Assembly (NCBI GenBank): GCA_000753455.2
Contig: LM994670.1
Span: 51,074 to 115,073, forward strand
Origin: Clostridium jeddahitimonense
Lineage (GTDB): Bacteria; Bacillota; Clostridia; Clostridiales; Clostridiaceae
Length of the DNA: 64,000 nt
Direction of reading: 5' to 3'
Shown piece after piece: positions 1-10,157 of the stretch (the first letter of the stretch is position 1; each line of letters begins with the position of its first letter). A program made the position numbers and the translations under genes. The notes under the pieces are model-generated. The model did no database searches. It was not told the DNA's origin and saw only the letters and a list, made by a program, of their open reading frames with translations.

Positions 1-327
1 ATCGAAAGAGGTCAAGTATTAGCAAAAGTTGGATCAGTAAATCCACACAGCAAGTTCGTAGGTCAAGTATACGTACTTAAGAAAGAAGAAGGTGGAAGAC
101 ATACTCCATTCTTCGATGGATACAGACCACAATTCTACTTCAGAACAACAGACGTTACAGGATCAATCAAATTACCAGAAGGTATGGAAATGGTTATGCC
201 TGGAGACCACATCGATATGAATGTTGAATTAATAACTGAAGTTGCTATGGACGAAGGTTTAAGATTCGCAATCAGAGAAGGTGGAAGAACTGTAGGTTCA
301 GGAGTTGTTACTTCAATAATCGCTTAA
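1..327 (+). CDS. tuf: Elongation factor Tu, C-terminal part (5' end outside window)
   Basis: The first 108 codons read in frame from base 1 to a TAA stop and encode the C-terminal beta-barrel region of EF-Tu ([19 protein letters not shown], then [15 protein letters not shown] and the terminal [15 protein letters not shown]). EF-Tu is the GTPase that delivers aminoacyl-tRNA to the ribosome; the GTPase domain lies upstream of the window. A terminator follows within about 80 bases, and the S10 operon starts from its own promoter, so tuf closes the preceding (str-type) transcription unit, as is usual in Firmicutes. Confidence 0.97.
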   Translation: MERGQVLAKVGSVNPHSKFVGQVYVLKKEEGGRHTPFFDGYRPQFYFRTTDVTGSIKLPEGMEMVMPGDHIDMNVELITEVAMDEGLRFAIREGGRTVGSGVVTSIIA

Positions 328-402
328 TATTAAGCTGATTAAAAAAGTATAAATTCTAAAATTAATTTAAATAAGAGCGCTATATAAATGTCATGACTTT
401 AA

Positions 403-437
403 TAAAAAGAGTAAGGGGACGCCCTTGCTCTTTTTTA
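403..437 (+). terminator. Intrinsic terminator after tuf
   Basis: AAAAAGAGTAAGGG and CCCTTGCTCTTTTT form a long stem with one G-T pair around a short loop, followed by a run of T. It separates tuf from the rpsJ promoter. Confidence 0.85.
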
Positions 438-652
438 TTTTAAAAAAAATTTTTTTATAATGATAATGTTTAACATAAGATATTTAGGGAAAAATTAAAA
501 AAGGCAAACTAAAAAAGGTTAAAATTACATTCAAATAACTATTGATAAAAATTAAAAATCATTATAGAATATTAATTGCAAATTGAGAAAAAACACAGAA
601 ATTATTTACTTAATAATCTAATAAAAACGATGAAAAAACAATGAAAAAAGTC
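438..652 (+). other. AT-rich gap between tuf terminator and rpsJ promoter
   Basis: About 215 bases of A/T-rich sequence with no convincing reading frame on either strand. A weak promoter-like pair (TTGATA near 542, TATAGA near 563, spacing 15) is visible but poorer than the downstream one. Otherwise I see nothing here. Confidence 0.5.
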
Positions 653-681
653 TTGATAAAGATATGTAAACATAGTATAAT
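653..681 (+). promoter_or_regulatory. Sigma-A promoter of the S10 operon
   Basis: TTGATA (653-658) and TATAAT (676-681) are separated by 17 bases, a near-consensus vegetative promoter. The predicted start near 688 gives a leader of about 190 nt before rpsJ. Confidence 0.85.
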
Positions 682-698
682 GAAGAAGTTGTGTAATA

Positions 699-845
699 TG
701 ACGCGATGAATCAAGAGGTTGTCGGACTTCCGGGTTATTCTTGAGGAGCAAGTTAGGATCTAGAATCCAACGACAGTGGTAAGTTTCGTGTTTTATCATA
801 TGAAACACCAGGAGCAGTTTACAGAACTATCACTGTTGTGCGTTA
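699..845 (+). ncRNA. Structured 5' leader of the S10 operon (candidate r-protein autoregulatory RNA)
   Basis: Several helices nest between the promoter and the rpsJ ribosome-binding site. TGACGC (699-704) pairs with GCGTTA (840-845) and closes the element. Inside are TCAAGA/TCTTGA (711-716 with 739-744), a small GGAT/ATCC hairpin near 757-768, and ACAGTGGTA/TATCACTGT (773-781 with 828-836) enclosing GTGTTT/AAACAC (788-793 with 803-808). The unit ends about 20 bases before the Shine-Dalgarno. Ribosomal operons are often autoregulated through such leaders; which protein would bind is not visible. Pairing was found by eye, without comparative support. Confidence 0.6.
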
Positions 846-880
846 GAAGTAAAGCGTACATGAAAAGGAGGGAAACCAGA

Positions 881-1189
881 ATGTCAAAACAAAAAATAAG
901 AATCAGATTAAAGGCTTTTGATCATACAATATTAGATCAATCAGCTGAGAAAATCGTTGAAACAGCAAAGACTACAGGTGCAAAGGTTGTAGGTCCAGTA
1001 CCACTACCAACTGAGAAAGATGTAATAACAATCTTAAGAGCTGTTCACAAGTACAAAGATTCAAGAGAACAATTCGAAATCAGAACACACAAGAGATTAA
1101 TCGACATCGTTAATCCATCACCAAAAACTGTTGATGCTTTAATGAGATTAAACTTACCAGCTGGTGTGGATATCGAAATAAAGCTATAA
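881..1189 (+). CDS. rpsJ: 30S ribosomal protein S10
   Basis: 102 residues, the normal S10 length ([21 protein letters not shown], ending [11 protein letters not shown]). S10 sits in the head of the 30S subunit and, with NusB, is also part of antitermination complexes in bacteria. The ATG is chosen because AAAGGAGGG lies just upstream; an in-frame start further 5' would run through the structured leader. First gene of the S10 operon, so its leader controls the whole cluster. Confidence 0.97.
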   Translation: MSKQKIRIRLKAFDHTILDQSAEKIVETAKTTGAKVVGPVPLPTEKDVITILRAVHKYKDSREQFEIRTHKRLIDIVNPSPKTVDALMRLNLPAGVDIEIKL

Positions 1190-1264
1190 TTAATATTTAA
1201 ACAAAAAAGTTGAACGGTTATGATTGCTAAGCAATCCGCTAATACGTTTAGGAGGTGTAAATAC

Positions 1265-1894
1265 ATGAAAAAAGCTATAATCGGTAAGAAGATAGGTATG
1301 ACTCAAATATTCGATGAGAATGGTAAGGTTGTTCCTGTAACTGTAGTAGAAGCTGGCCCATGTGTTGTTGTTCAAAAGAAGACTATCGAAAAGGATGGTT
1401 ATGAAGCAATACAAGTAGGTTTCGGTGAAGTTAGAGAAAAGTTAGTGAATAAGCCAGTTAAAGGTCACTTCGCTAAAGCAGGAGTTTCTTTAAGAAGAAA
1501 ATTAAAAGAGTTTAGATTAGATAACGTTAACGAATACGAAGTAGGTCAAGAAATAAAGGCTGACGTTTTCGCTGCTGGTGAAAAAGTAGACGTTTCTGGA
1601 GTTTCTAAAGGTAAGGGATTCCAAGGGGTTATCAAGAGGTGGAATGCTAACAGAGGACCAATGTCACACGGTTCTAAGTTCCACAGAGCAGTAGGTTCTA
1701 TGGGAGCTTCATCAGATCCATCAAAAACATTCAAAAACAAGAATATGCCAGGACACATGGGTGCTGTTAACACTACAGTAATGAACTTAGAAGTGGTTAG
1801 AGTTATCCCAGAAAAGAACTTAATACTAATAAAGGGTGGTATCCCTGGTGCAAACAAGAGCACAGTAGTAATAAGAAACGCTGTTAAAGCTTAA
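1265..1894 (+). CDS. rplC: 50S ribosomal protein L3
   Basis: 209 residues starting [20 protein letters not shown], the conserved N-terminus of L3, with the typical central loop region [21 protein letters not shown]3 is an early-assembly 23S rRNA-binding protein near the peptidyl-transferase centre. The start is the ATG after AGGAGGT; an earlier in-frame ATG at 1220 would add 15 non-conserved residues upstream of that site. It lies 75 bases after rpsJ and before rplD in the standard S10 order. Confidence 0.97.
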   Translation: MKKAIIGKKIGMTQIFDENGKVVPVTVVEAGPCVVVQKKTIEKDGYEAIQVGFGEVREKLVNKPVKGHFAKAGVSLRRKLKEFRLDNVNEYEVGQEIKADVFAAGEKVDVSGVSKGKGFQGVIKRWNANRGPMSHGSKFHRAVGSMGASSDPSKTFKNKNMPGHMGAVNTTVMNLEVVRVIPEKNLILIKGGIPGANKSTVVIRNAVKA

Positions 1895-1917
1895 TTCTGT
1901 AGAAAGGAGGAAATAGG

Positions 1918-2538
1918 ATGCCTACAGTAGGATTATTTAACAAAGAAGCAAAGCAAGTTGGAGATATCCAATTAAATGATAAAGTATTCGCAGTAGAAGT
2001 GAACGAAGCTGCAATGCATCAAGTAGTTGTTGCATTATTAGCTAACAAGAGACAAGGAACTCAATCAGCTAAAACTAGAGCTGAGGTTAGAGGAGGCGGA
2101 ATCAAGCCTTGGAGACAAAAGGGAACTGGTAGAGCAAGACAAGGTTCAATCAGAGCACCACAATGGATCAAAGGTGGAGTTGTATTCGCACCAAAGCCAA
2201 GAGATTACAGAATGTCAATACCAAAGAGCATGAAAAGAGTTGCTATGGTATCAGCATTAACTAGCAAGGTTCAAAACAACGAAATGGTAGTTTTAGAAAG
2301 CTTAGATTTCGAAGCACCAAAGACAAAGCAAGTTGTTAATATGTTAAAAGCTTTCGAAGCTAAGAAAACATTAATAATAACTGCTGAATCTAACGAAAAT
2401 GTTTATAAATCTGCTAGAAATATTGAGGGGGTAGCAGTATTACCTGTTAACAATATCAATGTTTATGATTTATTAAAGTATCCAACAGTAATGGTAACTA
2501 AGGATGCCGTAACAAAGATTGAGGAGGTGTACGCATAA
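1918..2538 (+). CDS. rplD: 50S ribosomal protein L4
   Basis: 206 residues ([20 protein letters not shown]) with the L4 basic extended loop ([20 protein letters not shown]) that lines the polypeptide exit tunnel. In E. coli, L4 represses the S10 operon through its leader; in Firmicutes that leader is not conserved, so L4 is only one candidate ligand for the leader at 699-845. AAAGGAGG precedes the ATG. The stop overlaps the next start as TAATG. Confidence 0.97.
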   Translation: MPTVGLFNKEAKQVGDIQLNDKVFAVEVNEAAMHQVVVALLANKRQGTQSAKTRAEVRGGGIKPWRQKGTGRARQGSIRAPQWIKGGVVFAPKPRDYRMSIPKSMKRVAMVSALTSKVQNNEMVVLESLDFEAPKTKQVVNMLKAFEAKKTLIITAESNENVYKSARNIEGVAVLPVNNINVYDLLKYPTVMVTKDAVTKIEEVYA

Positions 2539-2834
2539 TGAAGTTAACAAGCCACGATATAATAAGAAAGCCTGTTATAACTGAAAAATCTATGACTGCT
2601 ATGGCAGAAAAGAAGTACACTTTCATAGTTCATATGAATGCTAACAAAGTTCAAATTAAAAGAGCTTGTGAAGAAATTTTCGGCGTTAAAGTTGAAAAAG
2701 TTCAAACAATCAGAACTATGGGAAAAACTAAGAGAATGGGCGTACATGTTGGTAAGAGAGCTGACCAAAAGAAAGCTATCGTTACTTTAGCTCAAGATAG
2801 TAAAGCTATTGAATTCTTTGAAGGAATGCAATAA
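2538..2834 (+). CDS. rplW: 50S ribosomal protein L23
   Basis: 98 residues ([19 protein letters not shown]), a typical L23. L23 sits at the tunnel exit and is the docking site for trigger factor and SRP. Its ATG overlaps the rplD stop (TAATG), implying translational coupling. Confidence 0.97.
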   Translation: MKLTSHDIIRKPVITEKSMTAMAEKKYTFIVHMNANKVQIKRACEEIFGVKVEKVQTIRTMGKTKRMGVHVGKRADQKKAIVTLAQDSKAIEFFEGMQ

Positions 2835-2892
2835 TTAGAAAAGCGTAGTATTGGCAGCAAGCCAGAGAAGCTTAAAGAAGGAGGGAATTAGC

Positions 2893-3726
2893 ATGGCAGT
2901 TAAAAAGTTTAGACCTACTACACCATCAAGAAGAGAAATGACTATGGCTACTTTTGAAGAAATAACTACAAATAGCCCAGAGAAATCACTTCTTGTTTCT
3001 TTAAAGAAAACTGGTGGTAGAAATGCTCAAGGTAAAATAACTGTAAGACACCACGGTGGTGGAGCTAAGAGAAAATACAGAATAATAGATTTCAAGAGAA
3101 ATAAGGATGGTATTCCAGCAAAAGTTGCTACTATAGAATACGATCCAAATAGAACAGCTTACATTGCGTTAGTTGTATATGCTGATGGAGAAAAGAGATA
3201 CATACTTGCTCCAGTAGGATTAAAGGTTGGAGATACTATTGTATCTGGACCAGAAGCAGATATCAAAACAGGTAACTGTCTTCAATTAAAGCACATGCCA
3301 GTTGGTACAGTAATTCACAATATCGAATTACAAGCTGGTAAAGGTGGTCAAATGGTAAGATCTGCTGGTACTTCAGCTCAATTAATGGCTAAGGAAGGCA
3401 ACTATGCTACATTAAGATTACCATCAGGTGAAATGAGATATGTAAGAATCGAATGTAGAGCTACAATCGGAACAGTTTCTAATACTACTAACGATATCAT
3501 CAACATTGGTAAAGCTGGTAGAAAGAGACATATGGGATGGAGACCTACAGTTAGAGGTTCTGTAATGAACCCTTGCGATCACCCTCATGGTGGTGGTGAA
3601 GGTAGATCACCAATCGGTAGACCAAGTCCAGTTACTCCTTGGGGTAAACCAGCTCTTGGATACAAGACTAGAAAGAATAAGAAATATTCTGATAGATTTA
3701 TAATTAAGAGAAGAAAAAGCAAGTAA
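2893..3726 (+). CDS. rplB: 50S ribosomal protein L2
   Basis: 277 residues from [21 protein letters not shown], normal L2 length. It has the conserved C-terminal stretch [20 protein letters not shown] containing the histidine region near the peptidyl-transferase centre. L2 helps subunit association and tRNA binding. The ATG at 2893 is preceded by GAAGGAGGG; the frame is open 42 bases further upstream but without conservation. A strong hairpin lies just after its stop. Confidence 0.97.
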   Translation: MAVKKFRPTTPSRREMTMATFEEITTNSPEKSLLVSLKKTGGRNAQGKITVRHHGGGAKRKYRIIDFKRNKDGIPAKVATIEYDPNRTAYIALVVYADGEKRYILAPVGLKVGDTIVSGPEADIKTGNCLQLKHMPVGTVIHNIELQAGKGGQMVRSAGTSAQLMAKEGNYATLRLPSGEMRYVRIECRATIGTVSNTTNDIINIGKAGRKRHMGWRPTVRGSVMNPCDHPHGGGEGRSPIGRPSPVTPWGKPALGYKTRKNKKYSDRFIIKRRKSK

Positions 3727-3728
3727 TT

Positions 3729-3750
3729 GAAGAGAATTTTAATTCTCTTC
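3729..3750 (+). other. Intercistronic hairpin between rplB and rpsS
   Basis: GAAGAGAATT and AATTCTCTTC are perfectly complementary with a 2-4 nt loop. No T-tract follows, so it is not a standard terminator. It could be an mRNA processing or stabilising element inside the operon; the function is not shown by the sequence. Confidence 0.6.
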
Positions 3751-3792
3751 GAGGTTTGCTAAGCCTAGAGATTATGAAGGGAGGCAAAAATA

Positions 3793-4077
3793 GTGAGTAG
3801 ATCAATTAAAAAAGGGCCTTTCGTACACGAAGGACTTTTAAAGAAAATAGAAGAAATGAACGCTAATGGTGAGAAGAAAGTTGTTAAAACTTGGTCAAGA
3901 AGTTCAACAATATTCCCACAAATGATCGGTCATACAATCGCTGTTCACGATGGAAGAAAACACGTTCCAGTTTATGTTTCAGAAGATATGGTTGGACATA
4001 AGTTAGGAGAATTCGTTCTTACTAGAACTTATAAAGGACACGATTACGACGAGAAAGCATCAAGAAAGAGAAAGTAA
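3793..4077 (+). CDS. rpsS: 30S ribosomal protein S19
   Basis: 94 residues ([23 protein letters not shown]), the usual S19 length and N-terminus. It binds 16S rRNA in the 30S head beside S13. It starts with GTG behind GAAGGGAGG. It follows rplB after a 66-base gap that holds a hairpin. Confidence 0.96.
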   Translation: MSRSIKKGPFVHEGLLKKIEEMNANGEKKVVKTWSRSSTIFPQMIGHTIAVHDGRKHVPVYVSEDMVGHKLGEFVLTRTYKGHDYDEKASRKRK

Positions 4078-4098
4078 TCTCAGAAAGGAGGAACATAA

Positions 4099-4434
4099 AT
4101 GGAAGCTAGAGCTATAGCTAAATACGTTAGAATATCTCCGATGAAAGTAGGAGTTGTTCTTGATTTAATAAGAGGAAAGAGTGTTAACGAAGCTTTCGCT
4201 ATTTTACAATATACTCCAAAGGATGCTGCAGTTGCTATAAACAAAGTTTTAAAATCAGCTGTTGCAAACGCAGAGAACAATCATGACTTAAACGTTGAAA
4301 ACTTATATGTTGCAGAAACATTCGTAGGTGCTGGTCCAACATTAAAGAGATTCAGACCAATGGATCACGGTAAAGCATTCAGAATCAACAAAAGAACAAG
4401 TCATATTACAGTAGTAGTTAAAGAAAGAGCTTAA
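4099..4434 (+). CDS. rplV: 50S ribosomal protein L22
   Basis: 111 residues ([26 protein letters not shown]), with the conserved C-terminal hairpin region ([24 protein letters not shown]) whose loop lines the exit tunnel near the macrolide site. AAAGGAGG precedes the ATG. Standard position between rpsS and rpsC. Confidence 0.97.
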   Translation: MEARAIAKYVRISPMKVGVVLDLIRGKSVNEAFAILQYTPKDAAVAINKVLKSAVANAENNHDLNVENLYVAETFVGAGPTLKRFRPMDHGKAFRINKRTSHITVVVKERA

Positions 4435-4454
4435 TAAAGAAGGAGGGAAAACAA

Positions 4455-5123
4455 GTGGGTCAAAAAGTACATCCTCACGGACTTAGAGTAGGAGTTATCA
4501 AAGGTTGGGATGCAAAGTGGTACGCTGATAAGAAGACATTTGCAGACAACTTAATCGAAGATAACAAAATAAGAGAATTCGTAAAGAAGGAACTTTTCTC
4601 AGCTGGTATTTCTAAGATAGAAATCGAAAGAGCAGCAAAGAGAGTTAAGTTAAATATATATACTGCTAAACCAGGCGTAGTTATTGGTAAAGGTGGATCT
4701 GGAATCGAAGCTTTAAAAGCTAAGGTTGCAAAATTAGTAAACGGAAAGAATATCTTAATCAACATCGTTGAAGTTAAGAATGCAGAAGCTAATGCTCAAT
4801 TAGTAGCTGAAAATATAGCTGCTCAATTAGAAAAGAGAGTATCTTTCAGAAGAGCTATGAAGCAAAGCATCCAAAGAGCTATGAGATTAGGAGCTAAGGG
4901 TGTTAAGACTGCTTGTTCAGGAAGATTAGGCGGAGCTGAAATCGCTAGAACTGAACAATATCATGAAGGAACAATTCCACTACAAACATTAAGAGCTGAT
5001 ATCGATTATGGATTTGCTGAAGCAGATACAACATACGGAAAAATCGGAGTTAAAGTTTGGGTTTATAATGGAGAAGTTCTTCCAACTAAAAAAGTTGAAA
5101 AGAAGGAAGAAGTTAACGCATAA
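4455..5123 (+). CDS. rpsC: 30S ribosomal protein S3
   Basis: 222 residues ([26 protein letters not shown]). The KH domain carries the conserved [10 protein letters not shown] loop near residues 78-87. S3 lies at the mRNA entry channel. It starts with GTG after GAAGGAGGG. The C-terminus is lysine/glutamate rich. Confidence 0.97.
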   Translation: MGQKVHPHGLRVGVIKGWDAKWYADKKTFADNLIEDNKIREFVKKELFSAGISKIEIERAAKRVKLNIYTAKPGVVIGKGGSGIEALKAKVAKLVNGKNILINIVEVKNAEANAQLVAENIAAQLEKRVSFRRAMKQSIQRAMRLGAKGVKTACSGRLGGAEIARTEQYHEGTIPLQTLRADIDYGFAEADTTYGKIGVKVWVYNGEVLPTKKVEKKEEVNA

Positions 5124-5140
5124 GAAAGGAGGAATAAGTC

Positions 5141-5575
5141 ATGTTAATGCCTAAAAGAGTAAAGCATCGTAAGGTACAACGTGGTAGAATGAAAGGTAAG
5201 GCAACTAGAGGTAATTTCCTTGCATACGGAGATTTCGGTATACAAGCGCAAAACTGTGGTTGGATTACAAGCAATCAAATTGAGTCTGCCAGAATTGCTA
5301 TAAATAGATACATTAGAAGAGGTGGAAAACTTTGGATAAAAGTATTCCCAGATAAGCCAGTTACTGAAAAACCAGCTGAAACAAGAATGGGTTCTGGTAA
5401 AGGTTCACCAGAATATTGGGTAGCTGTAGTTAAACCTGGTAGAGTATTATTTGAATTATCAGGAGTTAACGAAGAAGTTGCAAGAGAAGCAATGAGACTT
5501 GCATCACACAAACTTCCTGTAAAGTGTAAGTTCGTTACAAGAAGAGATTTTGAGGAAATGGGTGGTGAAGAATAA
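5141..5575 (+). CDS. rplP: 50S ribosomal protein L16
   Basis: 144 residues ([25 protein letters not shown]), the canonical length and start. L16 organises the A-site region of the 50S subunit. GAAAGGAGG precedes the ATG, and the stop overlaps the rpmC start (TAATG). Confidence 0.97.
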   Translation: MLMPKRVKHRKVQRGRMKGKATRGNFLAYGDFGIQAQNCGWITSNQIESARIAINRYIRRGGKLWIKVFPDKPVTEKPAETRMGSGKGSPEYWVAVVKPGRVLFELSGVNEEVAREAMRLASHKLPVKCKFVTRRDFEEMGGEE

Positions 5576-5787
5576 TGAAGGCTAGAGAGTTAAAAGAATT
5601 AAGAGCAAATAATCCTCAAGATTTAAAGGTTAAATTAAACGACCTTAAAGCTGAATTATTCAATTTAAGATTCCAATTAGCTACAGGTCAATTAGAAAAT
5701 CCTATGAGAATAAAAGAAGTGAAGAAATCTATAGCCCAAATCAAAACCATCATAAGAGAAGAAGAGATCAGGGCATTTGAACAGTAA
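5575..5787 (+). CDS. rpmC: 50S ribosomal protein L29
   Basis: 70 residues, two predicted helices ([43 protein letters not shown]), typical of L29 near the tunnel exit. The ATG overlaps the rplP stop, so translation is probably coupled. Confidence 0.96.
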   Translation: MKARELKELRANNPQDLKVKLNDLKAELFNLRFQLATGQLENPMRIKEVKKSIAQIKTIIREEEIRAFEQ

Positions 5788-5809
5788 ATCTGGAAGGAGG
5801 TAGCCCCTA

Positions 5810-6064
5810 ATGGAAAGAGGATTAAGAAAAAAGAGAATCGGTAGAGTTGTATCTGACAAAATGGATAAGACTATCGTTGTTGCTGTTGAAACTAAAGTAA
5901 GACATCCACTTTACGGGAAAACAGTAAACAGAACTACTAAATTTAAGGCTCATGATGAAAATAATGAAGCAAGAATTAATGATAGAGTATTAATAATGGA
6001 AACTAGACCATTATCTAAAGATAAGAGATGGAGACTTGTTGAAATAGTTGAAAAGGCTAAATAG
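5810..6064 (+). CDS. rpsQ: 30S ribosomal protein S17
   Basis: 84 residues ([27 protein letters not shown]), an OB-fold 16S rRNA-binding protein of normal length. GGAAGGAGG precedes the ATG. Standard spc-region order rpmC-rpsQ-rplN. Confidence 0.97.
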   Translation: MERGLRKKRIGRVVSDKMDKTIVVAVETKVRHPLYGKTVNRTTKFKAHDENNEARINDRVLIMETRPLSKDKRWRLVEIVEKAK

Positions 6065-6095
6065 GCTTTAAAGACTGAAAGGAGGGTAAAATTCA

Positions 6096-6464
6096 ATGAT
6101 ACAACAACAAACCTTACTAAAGGTAGCAGATAACTCAGGTGCAAAAGAAATTATGTGTATCAGAGTTCTAGGCGGATCAAAAAGAAAGTTCGGTAACATT
6201 GGAGATATAATAGTTGCTAGCGTTAAAAGTGCAACACCAGGCGGAGTTGTTAAAAAAGGTGACGTTGTAAAGGCTGTTATAGTTAGATCAGTAAGAGGAT
6301 TAAGAAGAGCTGACGGTTCATACATCAAATTTGATGAAAACGCAGCAGTTATAATAAAAGACGATAAGCAACCAAGAGGAACTCGTATCTTCGGGCCTGT
6401 TGCTAGGGAGCTAAGAGATAAAGAATTCAATAAAATATTATCATTAGCACCAGAAGTTCTATAA
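6096..6464 (+). CDS. rplN: 50S ribosomal protein L14
   Basis: 122 residues ([27 protein letters not shown]), canonical length and N-terminus. L14 forms part of an intersubunit bridge and is the docking site of the silencing factor RsfS. GAAAGGAGGG precedes the ATG. Confidence 0.97.
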   Translation: MIQQQTLLKVADNSGAKEIMCIRVLGGSKRKFGNIGDIIVASVKSATPGGVVKKGDVVKAVIVRSVRGLRRADGSYIKFDENAAVIIKDDKQPRGTRIFGPVARELRDKEFNKILSLAPEVL

Positions 6465-6480
6465 TAAGGAGGTGGCTAAT

Positions 6481-6795
6481 TTGAAGTTACACGTTAGAAA
6501 GAACGACACAGTAGTAGTTATTTCTGGTAAAGATGCTGGGAAGACTGGTGAAGTTTTAAAGGTATATCCAAAGACAGGAAAGGTTCTTGTTCAAGGAGTT
6601 AACATAGTAAAGAAACACCAAAAGCCAACAAGAGCAAATGCTCAAGGTGGTATAATTGAAAAAGAGGGAGCTATATTCAGCTCAAAAGTTATGTTATACT
6701 GCACAAAATGCAAAAATGCTACAAGAATTAGCAACAAAATCTTAGAAGATGGTACTAAGGTTAGAGTTTGTAAGAAGTGCGGAGAAACATTCTAG
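6481..6795 (+). CDS. rplX: 50S ribosomal protein L24, zinc-ribbon form
   Basis: 104 residues from a TTG start: MKLHVRKNDTVVVISGKDAGKTG, a KOW domain, then a C-terminal extension with C74-x2-C77 and C97-x2-C100 that probably binds zinc. L24 is an assembly initiator of the 50S subunit. An in-frame GTG at 6472 lies inside the Shine-Dalgarno (AAGGAGG, 6466-6472), so it cannot be the start; the TTG eight bases after that site also gives the family N-terminus. Confidence 0.93.
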   Translation: MKLHVRKNDTVVVISGKDAGKTGEVLKVYPKTGKVLVQGVNIVKKHQKPTRANAQGGIIEKEGAIFSSKVMLYCTKCKNATRISNKILEDGTKVRVCKKCGETF

Positions 6796-6817
6796 AATTT
6801 GAAAGGAGGTACTTATA

Positions 6818-7363
6818 ATGACACCAAGACTTCAAGAAAAGTACAAAAATGAAGTAGTTCAAGCGATGATTGAAAAGTTCGGATATAAAAATATTATGGA
6901 AGTTCCAAAGCTTGAAAAAATAGTTATAAACATGGGAGTTGGAGAGGCTAAAGATAACCAAAAGGTTTTAGAATCAGCTGTTGCAGATTTAACTTTAATC
7001 ACTGGTCAAAAGCCAATCTTAACTAGAGCGAAGAAATCAGTTGCAAACTTTAAGATAAGAGAAAACATGGCATTAGGATGCAAAGTAACATTAAGAGGAA
7101 CTAAAATGTTTGAATTTGCTGACAAATTAGTGTCAATAGCTCTTCCAAGAGTTAGAGACTTCAGAGGAGTTTCAGATAAGGCTTTCGATGGTAGAGGAAA
7201 CTATTCATTAGGAATTAAAGAGCAATTAATATTCCCAGAAATAGAGTACGATAAAATCGATAAAGTTAGAGGAATGGATATAATCTTCGTTACTAGTGCA
7301 AACACTGACGAAGAAGCAAGAGAATTATTAAGATTCCTTGGAATGCCATTCGCTCAAAAATAA
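6818..7363 (+). CDS. rplE: 50S ribosomal protein L5
   Basis: 181 residues ([25 protein letters not shown]), with the conserved INMGVGEAK and RVRDFRGV segments. L5 binds 5S rRNA in the central protuberance. GAAAGGAGGT precedes the ATG. Confidence 0.97.
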   Translation: MTPRLQEKYKNEVVQAMIEKFGYKNIMEVPKLEKIVINMGVGEAKDNQKVLESAVADLTLITGQKPILTRAKKSVANFKIRENMALGCKVTLRGTKMFEFADKLVSIALPRVRDFRGVSDKAFDGRGNYSLGIKEQLIFPEIEYDKIDKVRGMDIIFVTSANTDEEARELLRFLGMPFAQK

Positions 7364-7375
7364 GGAGGGAAAACT

Positions 7376-7561
7376 GTGGCACGTAAAGCTATTATTGAAA
7401 AGTGGAGCAAAACACCTAAATACACAACAAGAGCTTATACAAGATGCAGAATATGTGGAAGACCACATGCAGTACTAAGAAAATTTGGTATTTGTCGTAT
7501 ATGCTTTAGAGAACTTGCTTACAAGGGTGAAATCCCAGGATGTAGAAAAGCAAGTTGGTAG
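7376..7561 (+). CDS. rpsZ: 30S ribosomal protein S14, zinc-binding type Z
   Basis: 61 residues, the short S14 type with C24-x2-C27 and C40-x2-C43 ([10 protein letters not shown] ... GICRICFRE), which bind zinc. It starts with GTG after AAGGAGGG. The longer, cysteine-free S14 paralog seen in some Firmicutes is not in this window. Confidence 0.96.
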   Translation: MARKAIIEKWSKTPKYTTRAYTRCRICGRPHAVLRKFGICRICFRELAYKGEIPGCRKASW

Positions 7562-7590
7562 ACTTGAACCAGTGAAAGGAGGCAAATTAA

Positions 7591-7989
7591 ATGGTTATGA
7601 CAGATCCTATCGCAGATTTACTAACTCGTATTAGAAATGCAAACTCTGTGAAACACGAAGTTGTAGAAGTACCTTCTTCAAACGTAAAGAAGGCTGTTGC
7701 AAATATATTATTACAAGAGGGATACATCAAAAATATTGAAGAATATAATGACGGTGTAGTTCCAATGATGAGAATAGCTCTTAAATATGGCTCAAACAAA
7801 GAGAGAGTTATAACTGGTATAAAGAGAATATCTAAACCAGGTTTAAGAGTTTACTGTAAGAAAGACGAAGTTCCAAGAGTTCTTAACGGACTAGGAGTTG
7901 CTGTTATATCAACTTCTAAAGGAATAGTAGTTGATAGAGAAGCTAGAAAAATGGGATTAGGCGGAGAAGTTCTTTGCTACGTTTGGTAG
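7591..7989 (+). CDS. rpsH: 30S ribosomal protein S8
   Basis: 132 residues ([23 protein letters not shown]), standard length. S8 binds helix 21 of 16S rRNA and represses the spc operon in E. coli. GAAAGGAGG precedes the ATG. Confidence 0.97.
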   Translation: MVMTDPIADLLTRIRNANSVKHEVVEVPSSNVKKAVANILLQEGYIKNIEEYNDGVVPMMRIALKYGSNKERVITGIKRISKPGLRVYCKKDEVPRVLNGLGVAVISTSKGIVVDREARKMGLGGEVLCYVW

Positions 7990-8059
7990 TTTCTAAAACA
8001 AAAAGAGAAATTAACTAGATTAACATATATATCTAACAAGTAAAATAGGAGGTGCGATT

Positions 8060-8602
8060 ATGTCAAGAGTAGGTAGATTACCAATAGCTATCCCTGCTGG
8101 TGTAACTGTAACTGTTGCTGAAGGTAACGTAGTAACTGTTAAAGGACCAAAAGGTGAATTAGTTAAAACTATGGCTAAAGACATTAATATTGCAGTTGAA
8201 GACAACCAAGTTGTTGTAACTAGACCTAGCGATGTAAAAGAGCATAGAGCTCTTCATGGATTAACTAGAGCTTTAATCAACAACATGATTATAGGAGTTG
8301 AAAAAGGATTCCAAAAGACTCTAGAATTAGTTGGTGTTGGTTACAGAGCTCAATTACAAGGTAAAAACTTAGTAATGAACTTAGGATTCTCACATCCAGT
8401 TGAAATAAAGGCAGTTGAAGGGATAACTTTCGAAACTCCAGCAGCTACTAAAGTAGTTATATCTGGTATAGATAAACAAGTAGTTGGAGCTGTTGCAGCT
8501 GATATAAGAAAATGGAGAAAGCCAGAACCATATAAGGGTAAAGGTATTAAGTTTGAAGGCGAAGTTATCAGACGTAAAGAAGGTAAGACTGGTAAGAAAT
8601 AA
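8060..8602 (+). CDS. rplF: 50S ribosomal protein L6
   Basis: 180 residues ([23 protein letters not shown]), two L6 repeats, ending with the conserved [25 protein letters not shown]6 sits near the factor-binding site. TAGGAGGT precedes the ATG after a 70-base spacer from rpsH. Confidence 0.97.
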   Translation: MSRVGRLPIAIPAGVTVTVAEGNVVTVKGPKGELVKTMAKDINIAVEDNQVVVTRPSDVKEHRALHGLTRALINNMIIGVEKGFQKTLELVGVGYRAQLQGKNLVMNLGFSHPVEIKAVEGITFETPAATKVVISGIDKQVVGAVAADIRKWRKPEPYKGKGIKFEGEVIRRKEGKTGKK

Positions 8603-8620
8603 TAGAAAGGAGTGAACCGT

Positions 8621-8983
8621 ATGTTTAAAAAGGTAGACAAAAATTCAAATAGAGTAAAGCGTCACCTTAGAGTACGTAAGAAAGTTTCTGGTACTCCTGA
8701 AAGACCAAGACTTTCAGTATATAGAAGTGAAAAGAATATATACGCTCAAATTATAGATGATGTAAATGCTGTTACTTTAGTATCTGCTTCAACTTTAGAT
8801 AAGGATTTAAACTTAAAAGTTGGTGGAAATAAAGAAGCTGCAAAGCTTGTTGGTGAATTAATCGCTAAGAGAGCTGTAGATAAGGGTATAACTGAAGTTG
8901 TATTTGACAGAGGTGGATACGTATATCACGGAAGAGTTCAAGTATTAGCTGATAGCGCTAGAGAAGCAGGCTTAAAATTCTAA
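8621..8983 (+). CDS. rplR: 50S ribosomal protein L18
   Basis: 120 residues ([33 protein letters not shown]), a 5S rRNA-binding protein. The in-frame GTG at 8612 overlaps the Shine-Dalgarno AAAGGAG, so the ATG at 8621 is the start and matches the family length. Confidence 0.96.
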   Translation: MFKKVDKNSNRVKRHLRVRKKVSGTPERPRLSVYRSEKNIYAQIIDDVNAVTLVSASTLDKDLNLKVGGNKEAAKLVGELIAKRAVDKGITEVVFDRGGYVYHGRVQVLADSAREAGLKF

Positions 8984-9003
8984 TAAAACAAGGAGGGAAA
9001 TCA

Positions 9004-9501
9004 ATGAGAATCGATCCTAGCACACTAGACCTTAAGGAAAAGGTTGTTTTTATAAACAGAGTTACTAAGGTTGTTAAGGGTGGTAGAAACTTCAGATTCA
9101 GCGCTTTAGTTGTTGTCGGTGACGAAAACGGACACGTAGGCGTAGGAATGGGTAAGTCAATCGAAATCCCAGAAGCAATTAAAAAAGGTATCGAAGACGC
9201 TAAGAAAAACATGGTTAGCGTTGCTATAGTTGGAACAACAGTTCCTCACGAAATATATGGAAAATTTGGAACTGGTAAAGTTCTAATAATGCCAGCTAAA
9301 GAAGGTACAGGAGTTATCGCTGGAGGTCCAGCAAGAGCTGTCCTTGAATTAGCAGGATTAAAGGATGTTAGAGCTAAGTCTTTAGGTTCAAACAATCCAA
9401 GAAACATGGTAAATGCTACAATCAATGGTTTAGCAAGCTTAAGAACAGCTGAAGATATAGCTAAGTTAAGAGGCAAAACTGTTGAGGAAATTTTAGGTTA
9501 G
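9004..9501 (+). CDS. rpsE: 30S ribosomal protein S5
   Basis: 165 residues ([27 protein letters not shown]), double-stranded RNA-binding fold then the conserved [19 protein letters not shown]5 affects decoding fidelity and helicase activity at mRNA entry. AAGGAGGG precedes the ATG. Confidence 0.97.
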   Translation: MRIDPSTLDLKEKVVFINRVTKVVKGGRNFRFSALVVVGDENGHVGVGMGKSIEIPEAIKKGIEDAKKNMVSVAIVGTTVPHEIYGKFGTGKVLIMPAKEGTGVIAGGPARAVLELAGLKDVRAKSLGSNNPRNMVNATINGLASLRTAEDIAKLRGKTVEEILG

Positions 9502-9513
9502 GAGGTATAAGCA

Positions 9514-9693
9514 ATGGCAAAGATAAAGGTTACTTTAGTTAAGAGCTTAATCGGAAGAAAGAAAGACCATATCGCTACTGCAAATGCCCTTGGTCTAAGA
9601 AAAATCAACAAGACTGTAGAGCATGAGGATACTCCTCAAATCAGAGGTATGATCAACAAAGTTGACTACTTATTAAAAGTAGAAGAAGTATAA
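9514..9693 (+). CDS. rpmD: 50S ribosomal protein L30
   Basis: 59 residues beginning [19 protein letters not shown] and ending [12 protein letters not shown], a complete L30. TAGGAGGT lies just before the ATG, twelve bases after the rpsE stop. The gene is easily missed because it is so short. Confidence 0.95.
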   Translation: MAKIKVTLVKSLIGRKKDHIATANALGLRKINKTVEHEDTPQIRGMINKVDYLLKVEEV

Positions 9694-9715
9694 GAACGAG
9701 GAGGTGCACTAAGAT

Positions 9716-10156
9716 ATGAAACTTCATGAATTAAAACCAGCAGCTGGAAGCAAAAAAGCTCCTAAAAGAGTTGGTAGAGGTACTGGTTCAGGTTTAGGAA
9801 GAAACGCTGGTAAAGGTGAAAAAGGACAAAACGCTAGATCAGGTGGTGGAGTAAGACCTGGTTTTGAAGGTGGTCAAATGCCTTTATACAGAAGACTTCC
9901 TAAGAGAGGATTCACAAATATCTTCGCTAAAAAGTACGTTTCTATCAACGTTGATAGATTAAACATATTTGAAAATGGTACAGAAGTAACTCCTGAATTA
10001 TTATTAGAAACTAGAGTAGTATCTAAGGTTCTAGACGGAGTTAAGATATTAGGTAACGGAACTATAGAAAAGAGCCTAACTGTTAAGGGATGTAAATTCT
10101 CTAAACAAGCGGCAGAGAAAATCGAAGCAGCCGGAGGAAAAGTTGAGGTGATTTAA
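9716..10156 (+). CDS. rplO: 50S ribosomal protein L15
   Basis: 146 residues with the glycine/arginine-rich N-terminal extension ([22 protein letters not shown]) that penetrates 23S rRNA, followed by the globular C-terminal domain. GAGGAGGT precedes the ATG. Its stop is one base before the secY start. Confidence 0.97.
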   Translation: MKLHELKPAAGSKKAPKRVGRGTGSGLGRNAGKGEKGQNARSGGGVRPGFEGGQMPLYRRLPKRGFTNIFAKKYVSINVDRLNIFENGTEVTPELLLETRVVSKVLDGVKILGNGTIEKSLTVKGCKFSKQAAEKIEAAGGKVEVI

Positions 10157-10157
10157 T

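Noticed and set aside
602-808. 68-codon minus-strand frame over the rpsJ promoter and leader
   Set aside because: Overlaps a near-consensus promoter and the structured leader on the other strand; no ribosome-binding site.
6472-6480. GTG as start of rplX
   Set aside because: The GTG overlaps the Shine-Dalgarno sequence; the TTG at 6481 gives correct spacing and the family N-terminus.
8612-8620. GTG as start of rplR
   Set aside because: It lies within AAAGGAGTG, the ribosome-binding site of the ATG at 8621.
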